In this document: in pieces, positions 51,460 through 58,828 of the stretch
How positions within the stretch are numbered: the stretch's first letter is position 1
How the letters are laid out: each line of letters opens with the position of its first letter
Assembly (NCBI GenBank): GCA_964469045.1
Contig: CAYXXK010000012.1
Span: 5,610 to 69,609, forward strand
Source: UBA965 sp964469045
GTDB taxonomy: Bacteria > Chloroflexota > Chloroflexia > Chloroflexales > Roseiflexaceae
Direction of reading: 5' to 3'
DNA length: 64,000 nt
Position numbers and translations under genes: made by a program
Notes under the pieces: model-generated
Seen by the model: the letters and a program-made list of their open reading frames with translations, nothing else
Told to the model about the DNA's origin: nothing
Databases searched by the model: none

Positions 51460-52980
51460 TCACGGCATCGTCAGATCGCGATACGTATACCACGACTGGC
51501 GATAGCGATTCGGCTCGCCGTTGCGACGATAACACACACCATCAGGGCATGGGCCCGAAGCAAACGGAATTTGTACCAAGCCCCATTGCTGGGCATCAGG
51601 TCCACTTGCTGGTGGAAAATCCTCGTATTTAAACCAAAACACAACTGCGATTTCACGCTTACCGTTCGATAATGTGCGTTTGGCAAGTGTACGATAGACG
51701 TCTGCCAAAAACGCTGCTTGCCCAACCTCTGTTTGGCGTGCATACGCCACGTTATAGCCGATCTCAGTAACCCATACTGGTCGCAGTGGGTCTTTGAGCG
51801 CGACGAGTTGTTGGCGTAGGCGATTGAACGCAGCGGTCTGATCAGCAACACCAATTTGTTGGAGCTCCCATGGATACGGATGATAACCAACGCCATCAAT
51901 TGGCCAACGCTTTAGTTGGCTGTAGGCAATCGTAAACGGCTTTGTGGCATAGATAGCTGCGAGGTACTCCATATCTGTGCGTGCTGGTACCCCCCCATAC
52001 GCCTCGGATCCGCGTGGATGCAAACCACCAAGAATAATCGGCGTCGCACGACAATACGCTCCGAGACGATTCCCATTACAACTACGATACATGGTGGTTA
52101 TCAGCTGTGCCCACGCCTCAGCTGGCACTGCATTATGTATCGGTCCACCTTCGGTATACCGTGGCAATCGATTAGCTTCGTTGAGCACCTCAATCGCATG
52201 AATCTTTTTGCCATAACGCATCACTACACGCTGCGCACGCGCCATCCACTCAGTCATATATGCATTGTACCCAGGGCCAAATTGTGGATGCGTAGAGTAT
52301 GGGCCAATGGACATCTCGTTCGCATCAACACCCATAATCAAATCAAAACTCAACAACATTAACACTTTGAGATTATTGGCTGGTGCAACCGTATTGATGA
52401 AATAGTCATAGCGGCTAATAGCCGCATCAATGTCTGCTTGACTCGCACCAGTGCGTAATGGAATACGCATATCAATGCGCACCCAACGCACACCCATGGA
52501 TTGCATAATACGTCCCATTGTTGCTTGGGCGCGCGTATTAACCGCACCATCAACCATCTCATAAAACGGATCACGCCCTACAAGACCCATCATGCTCGCA
52601 GGAACACGTGCGCCAGCACTTCGTGTCGCAGTCGGAGAGCTGGTTTTGGTGACGGTCATCGATGGCGTATGCGTGCGACTCGGAGTACGAGTGCGACTGG
52701 GAGTTACCGTACGACTGGGAGTTACTGTCGCTGTCGCGCTTGACGTCGCCGTTATCGTGACCGTGGGTGTGAATGAGGCCGTAGGAAGAGCCGTGGCCGA
52801 CGCAGTGGCCGACGCAGTGGTCGACGGCACAGTCTGCGCTATTGCTCGCAAGAGTGAATATGATTGTTGATACCATGCTACATGCACTGTTTCTGCTGCC
52901 GACGGCGATGCGCCCCAATCAACAAGCATGACAAAAAACATGACAACAATCACTATCATGTGGATTACCCAGCGTGCCAT
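51460..52980 (-). CDS. Secreted clan GH-A glycoside hydrolase-like protein with Thr/Ser/Pro linker
   Basis: 506 residues. A signal peptide (about 1-28) is followed by a Thr/Ser/Ala/Pro-rich linker (about 50-120) with TPSRT units. The catalytic TIM barrel (about 130-500) has the acid/base Glu in AIEVLNEANR and the nucleophile Glu in VWVTEIGYN, the two-Glu pattern of clan GH-A (GH5/GH39-like). The lid region ends in WFKYEDFPPASGPDAQQWG. The substrate is unknown; a plant or microbial polysaccharide is likely. The gene has DNA-level repeats in the linker. Confidence 0.83.
   Translation of the reverse strand: MARWVIHMIVIVVMFFVMLVDWGASPSAAETVHVAWYQQSYSLLRAIAQTVPSTTASATASATALPTASFTPTVTITATSSATATVTPSRTVTPSRTRTPSRTHTPSMTVTKTSSPTATRSAGARVPASMMGLVGRDPFYEMVDGAVNTRAQATMGRIMQSMGVRWVRIDMRIPLRTGASQADIDAAISRYDYFINTVAPANNLKVLMLLSFDLIMGVDANEMSIGPYSTHPQFGPGYNAYMTEWMARAQRVVMRYGKKIHAIEVLNEANRLPRYTEGGPIHNAVPAEAWAQLITTMYRSCNGNRLGAYCRATPIILGGLHPRGSEAYGGVPARTDMEYLAAIYATKPFTIAYSQLKRWPIDGVGYHPYPWELQQIGVADQTAAFNRLRQQLVALKDPLRPVWVTEIGYNVAYARQTEVGQAAFLADVYRTLAKRTLSNGKREIAVVFWFKYEDFPPASGPDAQQWGLVQIPFASGPCPDGVCYRRNGEPNRYRQSWYTYRDLTMP
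52673..52726. repeat. 18-bp tandem repeat in the glycosidase linker
   Basis: Three tandem 18-bp copies (52673-52690, 52691-52708, 52709-52726) with a shared GTNCGACTNGGAGT core. They encode TPSRT-type linker units on the minus strand. Confidence 0.85.
52793..52828. repeat. 12-bp tandem repeat in the glycosidase linker
   Basis: Two perfect copies of GTGGCCGACGCA and a third with three changes. They encode the TASATASAT-type part of the linker on the minus strand. Confidence 0.85.
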
Positions 52981-53023
52981 CGCCCCTCAATCTTGTGGTG
53001 ATCTATTTTTAATGAACAGCAAC

Positions 53024-53062
53024 GTTCTTACCGTTACTATCATACACCGTAGGAGTAAGAAC
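53024..53062. promoter_or_regulatory. Inverted repeat between the glycosidase and membrane-protein genes
   Basis: GTTCTTAC (53024-53031) and GTAAGAAC (53055-53062) are perfect 8-bp arms 23 nt apart, 44 bp upstream of the glycosidase start and just past the stop of the gene before. It may act as an operator or a weak terminator; no T-run follows. Confidence 0.4.
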
Positions 53063-53069
53063 ACCAAAT

Positions 53070-53924
53070 TTATTTACCGTCATTCGGATTATACCCAACC
53101 GCTGCGTGCATGCGGCGCATCACCGCTAGCGACAAATAAAACGACGACACGCTCAGAAACAACACACCCACCAAACACAGCACCACAGTCAACAACCGTG
53201 ATCGGCCATCACGGTAGACAAATTGCTCCACTGGCGTGTCAGCCACTTGACGCACATCAGTCACTTTCACAACACCGATTGGGATACCCTTTTGTCGAAC
53301 AAACAGCGTCGCCCGGGCCGCGCCATCATCAGTCACCACACCATCAAAAGTCGCAGGTTGCGCTTTGATACGCCATGCACCATCAATTTCTGCAACGTAC
53401 GGCGCAATCACAACTATTGGCGCACCCGGGGGTAGTTGTACAAGCACTTGCTGCGCCCAATCGGTCTGGCACTCGTCACACGTCACTGCCACAAAGCGAT
53501 GACCAAAGATATTCGCATCAGCGGGCATGATAATGTTTACTTGATCGCGAGTATGCTCACCCAGCATGAACGGCACTGATGCACGCCGTACATAGGGTGT
53601 GATGGTGGGTATCGGCTGAGGAGTTGGCTCACCGTTAAGCAACAAGTAGTCTTTGTAGCGTGTAGGTAGTTGCATTGTCGTTACCACGCTAGGCAACGGT
53701 GAGTCGTCGAGTGCGAGAAGTTGCACACCATCAGGCGCTGTCCACTGCTCCTCGATGCTCAAGGCATCACCGAAATCCACATGCAGCGTCACATCACCAT
53801 TAGATTCGACAAATACGAGCGCAGCTACCGGGTGTGCCTCATCCGCAGATTGCGCAGACACTGACATCGACCACAGCCCTAACGCGACAACAAGCGTAAG
53901 TACAAAAGTTAGCATGCGCATCAC
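53070..53924 (-). CDS. Membrane-anchored extracellular protein of unknown function
   Basis: 284 residues. A signal peptide (about 1-24) and a C-terminal membrane segment (LTVVLCLVGVLFLSVSSFYLSLAV, about 244-267; only the ends are reliable) place most of the protein outside. The outer part has a CDEC motif (TCDECQTDW) that could bind metal or form a disulfide, and a Pro-rich spot (GEPTPQPIPTITPY). I see no known domain. Its ATG overlaps the pyruvate kinase stop by 4 bp, so it is translated with pyk. Confidence 0.72.
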   Translation of the reverse strand: MMRMLTFVLTLVVALGLWSMSVSAQSADEAHPVAALVFVESNGDVTLHVDFGDALSIEEQWTAPDGVQLLALDDSPLPSVVTTMQLPTRYKDYLLLNGEPTPQPIPTITPYVRRASVPFMLGEHTRDQVNIIMPADANIFGHRFVAVTCDECQTDWAQQVLVQLPPGAPIVVIAPYVAEIDGAWRIKAQPATFDGVVTDDGAARATLFVRQKGIPIGVVKVTDVRQVADTPVEQFVYRDGRSRLLTVVLCLVGVLFLSVSSFYLSLAVMRRMHAAVGYNPNDGK

Positions 53925-55354
53925 AAGATGGTCGCTTTCACAAAATTTGTTGTGCCACCGGTAGCAATCGGGTGACCACCCACGAGTACAATCGTAGCTC
54001 CCGCCTGAATTACCCCTTGGGCAACCAGAGTGGTACGCAACATGTCAACTAAATCATCAAGTCGGCTGACGGCCCGCACCCGATATGCGTGAATCCCCCA
54101 TACCAACGAAAGTTGGTTGACCGTTCGTTGCTCGGGTGATATCGCAATCACACGTACATGTGGACGTCGTCGCGCCACGAGCCGTGCAGTCAAACCACTC
54201 ATCGTGAACGCTACAATGGCATCGGCTTCAATCGTATCAGCAATCGCGCATGCCGCATCGCTCATGGCCATGGCCATAGCATCATCGGGTGCCCGCACAG
54301 TGGGTCGTGGTGCACCAATATCTCCACTGCGCCCGCTACGCTCACTCGTGCTCGCAATTCGGTGCATCATACGTACTGATTCAATCGGCCATGCCCCCGT
54401 AGCGGTCTCACCACTCAGCATCACTGCATCACTGCCGTCAATAATAGCATTGGCCACATCGCTCGCTTCGGCACGCGTTGGACGTGGGTTACGAATCATC
54501 GAATCGAGCATCTGTGTGGCAGTAATCACCGGAATACCACGATAATTCGCCGATTCAATGATATGCTTCTGCGCCAGTGGCACTTGCTCGGGTGGCATCT
54601 CGACACCCAAATCGCCACGAGCCACCATCACGCCATCACACAACGCCAAAATCCCGTCAAGATCCTCGAGTGCCTCGGGCTTTTCGATTTTGGCGATCAC
54701 ACCCACCCGGTGCGACGTAGTGGCAATCACATCGCGAATCAGCTGCATATCGGCCGCCCGACGCACAAACGACAGCGCCACGTAATCGACACCCTGCTCG
54801 AGCCCGAAGAACAAATCCTCGCGATCTTTGTCCGTCAACGCCGGTATACTCACGTCAACACCCGGCAAATTGATGCCTTGATTCTGCCGCAACTCACCGC
54901 CGGCTATCACGCGCGTATGCACCGTGTCGGTCGTCACCCCTTGGACTTGCAACTCAATCAGCCCATCGCTGACCAAGATGCGGTCGCCGACGACCACGTC
55001 GTACACGATATGCGTGTAGGTAGTCGAGACAATGGTTGCGTCACCCTCAATCGGGTTAATCGTGATTTGGAGCGGTTGCCCCGCCTCGAGCATGACCGAC
55101 TGACCACCCTTGAGCAAGCCCGTGCGGATCTTAGGACCCTGCAAATCCTGCAAAATCGCCACTGGGCGCTGAGCACGTTGTGCAGCAGCCCGGATGGCGG
55201 CGATGCGCCGAGCATGATCGGCATGCGTCCCATGTGAAAAGTTAATGCGTGCCACATTGATGCCCGCAGCCATCAAGGCATCGAGTTGACTATCTGATTC
55301 GCAGGCAGGCCCAATTGTGGCCACAATCCGCGTACGTCGTTGTTCTGATGGCAT
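53921..55354 (-). CDS. pyk: Pyruvate kinase
   Basis: 477 residues. It makes pyruvate and ATP from phosphoenolpyruvate in glycolysis. Family signatures: TRIVATIGPACES at the N-terminus, RINFSHGTHADH, ILQDLQGPKIRTG, the catalytic Lys/metal region GVIAKIEKPEALE, VMVARGDLGVEMP, and PVITATQMLDSMI. The length is normal for a bacterial type without the extra C-terminal domain. ATG 55354 has GGGAG upstream, which lies inside an inverted repeat (55366-55401). It forms a two-gene unit with the downstream membrane protein. Confidence 0.97.
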   Translation of the reverse strand: MPSEQRRTRIVATIGPACESDSQLDALMAAGINVARINFSHGTHADHARRIAAIRAAAQRAQRPVAILQDLQGPKIRTGLLKGGQSVMLEAGQPLQITINPIEGDATIVSTTYTHIVYDVVVGDRILVSDGLIELQVQGVTTDTVHTRVIAGGELRQNQGINLPGVDVSIPALTDKDREDLFFGLEQGVDYVALSFVRRAADMQLIRDVIATTSHRVGVIAKIEKPEALEDLDGILALCDGVMVARGDLGVEMPPEQVPLAQKHIIESANYRGIPVITATQMLDSMIRNPRPTRAEASDVANAIIDGSDAVMLSGETATGAWPIESVRMMHRIASTSERSGRSGDIGAPRPTVRAPDDAMAMAMSDAACAIADTIEADAIVAFTMSGLTARLVARRRPHVRVIAISPEQRTVNQLSLVWGIHAYRVRAVSRLDDLVDMLRTTLVAQGVIQAGATIVLVGGHPIATGGTTNFVKATIL

Positions 55355-55365
55355 AAATCCACTCC

Positions 55366-55401
55366 CAAAGTACTACTTTCACTTAATAATAACGTACTTT
55401 G
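55366..55401. promoter_or_regulatory. Inverted repeat in the pyk leader
   Basis: CAAAGTAC (55366-55373) and GTACTTTG (55394-55401) are perfect 8-bp arms with a 20-nt AT-rich spacer. It ends 11 bp before the pyk start, so it may control pyk at the promoter or at translation. Confidence 0.45.
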
Positions 55402-55407
55402 CGCCAT

Positions 55408-56025
55408 TTATGAGTCAAACGACACATACTGCTCAATCTTACTCAAAAGCGCCGGTCCCACGCCACTCACCGCATCAAGGTCATCAAGCGTCGTAAACGG
55501 ACCATTTTGCTCACGAAAATCAATTATCCGCTGTGCTAGCGCTGGACCTACCCCTGGGAGTTCACTCAGTACTTCAACCGTTGCGGTGTTGAGATTCACT
55601 AAATTTGTTGCGGGCGCTGTCGTTCGATCACTTGCCAACGATTGTGATTGCAGTTCGATGCGACTCGGTACGTGCACATGCGTAGCATCGGCAATTGGTG
55701 CCGCCAAATTAATACTTGCGGCATCAGCATCAGCACGCAACCCGCCAGCCCGCACAACCACGTCAACAATGCGGATATCTAGCCCACTATCAAACACATA
55801 TACGCCTGGATTGATCACTGCGCCACTAATATATATGGTTGGCAATACCGTACTGTTTGTCGGAGTCACTCGTTCAATTTGTGCAACACTTGCCAATGGG
55901 GTGACATAGATTGGTTCAGACTCAGCCGTCGCTGGCACCACTAACTGCCAGGCAATTAAGCCACCACCGACTGCGATAACACCCCAAATCACCAATGTCA
56001 CCATTCGCTTTAGGTGCTCGTTCAT
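55408..56025 (-). CDS. ComEA-family protein with SLBB and helix-hairpin-helix domains
   Basis: 205 residues from ATG 56025. One membrane helix (about 9-28) is followed by a SLBB domain (VYVFDSGLDIRIVDVVVRAGG) and a C-terminal HhH domain: NLNTATVEVLSELPGVGPALAQRIIDFREQ is split over the first two hairpins, and LDDLDAVSGVGPALLSKI ends it. ComEA binds DNA at the cell surface during natural uptake. No comEC is adjacent, so a DNA-uptake role is possible but not shown. The ATG has GGGGAG a few bases upstream. Confidence 0.9.
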   Translation of the reverse strand: MNEHLKRMVTLVIWGVIAVGGGLIAWQLVVPATAESEPIYVTPLASVAQIERVTPTNSTVLPTIYISGAVINPGVYVFDSGLDIRIVDVVVRAGGLRADADAASINLAAPIADATHVHVPSRIELQSQSLASDRTTAPATNLVNLNTATVEVLSELPGVGPALAQRIIDFREQNGPFTTLDDLDAVSGVGPALLSKIEQYVSFDS

Positions 56026-56097
56026 ATGACATCTCCCCTCGCCAGCAAATCCATGACAGTCATACCGCCATGCCCTACCCAAAAGGTACGGAGGTCA

Positions 56098-56137
56098 CAC
56101 AAAACCGCCGCCCCTGCCCACTGGCAGAAACGGCGGT
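56098..56137 (-). terminator. Intrinsic terminator of topA
   Basis: A stem of ACCGCCG/CGGCGGT (56104-56110 and 56131-56137) with an inner CTGCC/GGCAG part. On the minus strand it is followed by TTTTGTGTG. It lies 14 bp after the topA stop. Confidence 0.75.
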
Positions 56138-56151
56138 CATCAGGACGGCGA

Positions 56152-58704
56152 TCAAGCTGTTGGCGGGCTCTTTTTGGCGCGGGTAGACGTACTCTTGCTC
56201 TTGGCGCTCGCCGTTGCTTTGGTCGTCTTCTTTTTGGCGGGGGCTTTCTTGGCCGTTGATGACTTCGTGGCAGCAGCCTTGGCGGTTGTCGACTTTGTGG
56301 CAGTAGCCTTAGCCGGTTTGGCCGTTTTGGTGGCGGCGGATGCCCGAGCCGGCGTACTCGCCTTCTTGGTGGTGGCCGTCGCAGTCTTGGTCGTGCCCCG
56401 CTTTTTGCTAGCGGTCGTTGTTGGAGTAGACTTACCACCACGTACCTTAGCCGGCTTGGCAACGTAGGTAGCCGGATCGTAGGCATCTACCTCGGCCAAA
56501 TCGTTAACCAGATAGGTACAATCAGGATAGCGCTGGCAGCCATAGAACGGCCGGCCAAATGCGCCTTTGCGCTCGAGCAACTTGCCTTGCTTGCAGTGCG
56601 GGCAGGTGACATCGGTGACCGTTGGCGGCGCTACGGGCTTGCCGTCGCGACCGATTTTGCGCGTGCCTTTGCACTCGGGGTAGCGCATACAGGCCAAGAA
56701 ATTGCCGAAGCGACCGCGGCGCATAATCATCTGGCCGCCACAGATGTCACATGTCACATCAGGCACCGGCGTTGTATCGAGCTGGGCATCGCGCGAGAGC
56801 AACTCGATCGTGCCAGTGGCGCTACGCTTGAAATCGCTGGTAAAGCTACACTCAGGATAGCGATTACATCCAACAAATTCTCCGACACGGCCAAAACGGA
56901 CCTGCAACATGCCGCTCTCACACTTGGGACAGGGCATGCCGATGTTCGTATCAGGGCGATCTTGGGGCGTGTGCGTAATAAGATCGTTGAGCACGCCGTA
57001 GAACTCAGCAATCACCGGCACCCACGGCTGTTCACCATCAGCGATGGCGTCGAGACGCTTCTCCATATCAGAGGTGAAGTCGTACTCGACCATGCTGGTG
57101 AAGTCTTTGACCAACAAGTCGTTGACCGTCATCCCCAACATCGTCGGCTTGAAGCGCTGATTCTCTTGTTCGACGTATTTGCGATCCACAATCGTAGCAA
57201 TCGTCGGCGAATAGGTCGACGGTCGACCAATACCACGCTTTTCGAGCTCTTTAATCAGACTAGCATCACTAAAGCGTGGTGGCGGCTCGGTAAAGTGCTG
57301 ATTCGGCGTCAGCTTTTGTAGGTCCAATGCCTCGTTGACATCGAGCATGGGCAAACGTCGCTCGCCATCCTCATCTTCTTCGCCGTCGTCGAGACTAACG
57401 TTGTACACTGCCAAAAATCCAGGCACCTTGAGGACTTGACCAGTGGCACGGAACGTATACGGCGCTGGAGTGGTCAACTTACCACCGGCAGCAATATCGA
57501 CCGTCATGCTATCAAAGACGGCAGGGGTCATTTGACTCGCAATAAAGCGCTTCCAAATCAAATCGTACAAACGAAACTGGTCGTGCGACAATTTGCTCTT
57601 TACATCAATTGGTTGTCGCCGAGCCGAGGTCGGGCGCACCGCCTCATGGGCCTCTTGGGCGCCACGCGCTTTGGTGGTGTAGGTATTCGGTTTGGCCGGC
57701 ACTGCATCGGCACCATACTTTTGCCCAATGAATGACCGAGCTTCGTCTTGGGCCTCGCGCGCCACATTGACGCTATCGGTACGCATGTAGGTAATTAGAC
57801 CGACGGTGCCATCGCTCCCTCCCAAGTCGATTCCTTCGTAAAGTTGCTGTGCAAGCATCATTGTCTTCTTGGCCGAGAAGCCGAGCTTGCGCGATGCCTC
57901 TTGTTGCATCGTACTCGTCGTAAATGGCGGTGCTGCATTACGCCGCTTGTCAGCACGCTTGACCGTACTCACTTGCCATGATGCTCCCTGTAAATCAGCA
58001 ACAATAGCGTGAGCACTCTCTTGATTGTTGACATCGAATTTATCAAGCTTCCGGCCATTGATTTCGACGAGACTAGCGCGAAAAGGCGTTGCGTTGGACT
58101 TTTTTTGTACTAAATCAGCTTCAATCGTCCAATACTCTTGCGGCTTGAATGCAAGTATCTCGCGCTCGCGCTCAACCACCAGTCGCACGGCCACCGACTG
58201 CACGCGCCCAGCCGAAAGTCCGCGCCGCACTTTGGTCCACAACACGCGGGACAAACGATAGCCAACGAGACGGTCAAGTACACGCCGGGCCTGTTGTGCA
58301 TCAACAAGTGCCATGTCGATAGTGCGTGGGTTAGCGATAGCCTGCTTGACTGCATTGGGCGTAATCTCGGTGAATGTGACACGATGGACGGGAGTCTTTT
58401 TGGGAATGTTGATGGCTTGCACGATGTGCCAGGCAATAGCCTCACCCTCGCGATCCGGGTCTGTTGCCATATAAACGGCATCCGCAGTACGAGCGTTGCT
58501 TCGGAGCTGTGCCACCACGTGCTCTTTGTCTTCCATGATTTCGTAAGTCGGCGTAAAGTTGTTATCGACGTCGATGCCTTCGCTTTTTTCGGGAAGATCG
58601 CGCACATGACCAACCGATGCCAAGACACGATAGCCTTTTCCTAAATATTTCTCAATTGTTTTGGCTTTGGCCGGCGATTCAACAATCACCAATTTATCTG
58701 GCAT
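56152..58704 (-). CDS. topA: DNA topoisomerase I with histone-like Lys/Ala-rich tail
   Basis: 850 residues. It relaxes negative supercoils by a type IA strand-passage reaction. The Toprim motif is ATDPDREGEAIAWH (Asp82, Asp84, Glu86-88). The catalytic Tyr306 lies in GLITYMRTDS. Three C4 zinc ribbons are seen near the end: CPKCESGML, CDICGGQMIM and CPHCKQGKLL. The last about 100 residues are Lys/Ala/Thr-rich, like histone H1 or mycobacterial topoisomerase tails, and should bind DNA non-specifically. The ATG at 58704 has a weak ribosome binding site (ATGAGGAATTTTC). It shares a divergent promoter region with the membrane glycosyltransferase gene. Confidence 0.97.
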   Translation of the reverse strand: MPDKLVIVESPAKAKTIEKYLGKGYRVLASVGHVRDLPEKSEGIDVDNNFTPTYEIMEDKEHVVAQLRSNARTADAVYMATDPDREGEAIAWHIVQAINIPKKTPVHRVTFTEITPNAVKQAIANPRTIDMALVDAQQARRVLDRLVGYRLSRVLWTKVRRGLSAGRVQSVAVRLVVEREREILAFKPQEYWTIEADLVQKKSNATPFRASLVEINGRKLDKFDVNNQESAHAIVADLQGASWQVSTVKRADKRRNAAPPFTTSTMQQEASRKLGFSAKKTMMLAQQLYEGIDLGGSDGTVGLITYMRTDSVNVAREAQDEARSFIGQKYGADAVPAKPNTYTTKARGAQEAHEAVRPTSARRQPIDVKSKLSHDQFRLYDLIWKRFIASQMTPAVFDSMTVDIAAGGKLTTPAPYTFRATGQVLKVPGFLAVYNVSLDDGEEDEDGERRLPMLDVNEALDLQKLTPNQHFTEPPPRFSDASLIKELEKRGIGRPSTYSPTIATIVDRKYVEQENQRFKPTMLGMTVNDLLVKDFTSMVEYDFTSDMEKRLDAIADGEQPWVPVIAEFYGVLNDLITHTPQDRPDTNIGMPCPKCESGMLQVRFGRVGEFVGCNRYPECSFTSDFKRSATGTIELLSRDAQLDTTPVPDVTCDICGGQMIMRRGRFGNFLACMRYPECKGTRKIGRDGKPVAPPTVTDVTCPHCKQGKLLERKGAFGRPFYGCQRYPDCTYLVNDLAEVDAYDPATYVAKPAKVRGGKSTPTTTASKKRGTTKTATATTKKASTPARASAATKTAKPAKATATKSTTAKAAATKSSTAKKAPAKKKTTKATASAKSKSTSTRAKKSPPTA

Positions 58705-58775
58705 GAAAATTCCTCATCACGAACGATATACGGGCAAATACAAGGGGTATGAAAACAGTGGCACTGCACTCCATT

Positions 58776-58810
58776 TTGACAATATATGAGGTATTGATAA
58801 TGATTGTCAA
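58776..58810. promoter_or_regulatory. Face-to-face overlapping promoters between topA and the glycosyltransferase gene
   Basis: Two TTGACA boxes in opposite orientation form the ends of an 8-bp inverted repeat (TTGACAAT 58776-58783, ATTGTCAA 58803-58810). For topA, the minus -35 (58805-58810) is 18 bp from TATATT (58781-58786). For the plus gene, TTGACA (58776-58781) precedes TGATAATGAT with a less certain -10. Confidence 0.65.
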
Positions 58811-58828
58811 GTAGCAACACCGAAATTT

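Noticed and set aside
56174..56467. Hydrophobic plus-strand open frame opposite the topA tail
   Set aside because: It is the antisense reading of the Lys/Ala-rich repeats, which gives Leu/Val/Ala-rich text. There is no start signal.
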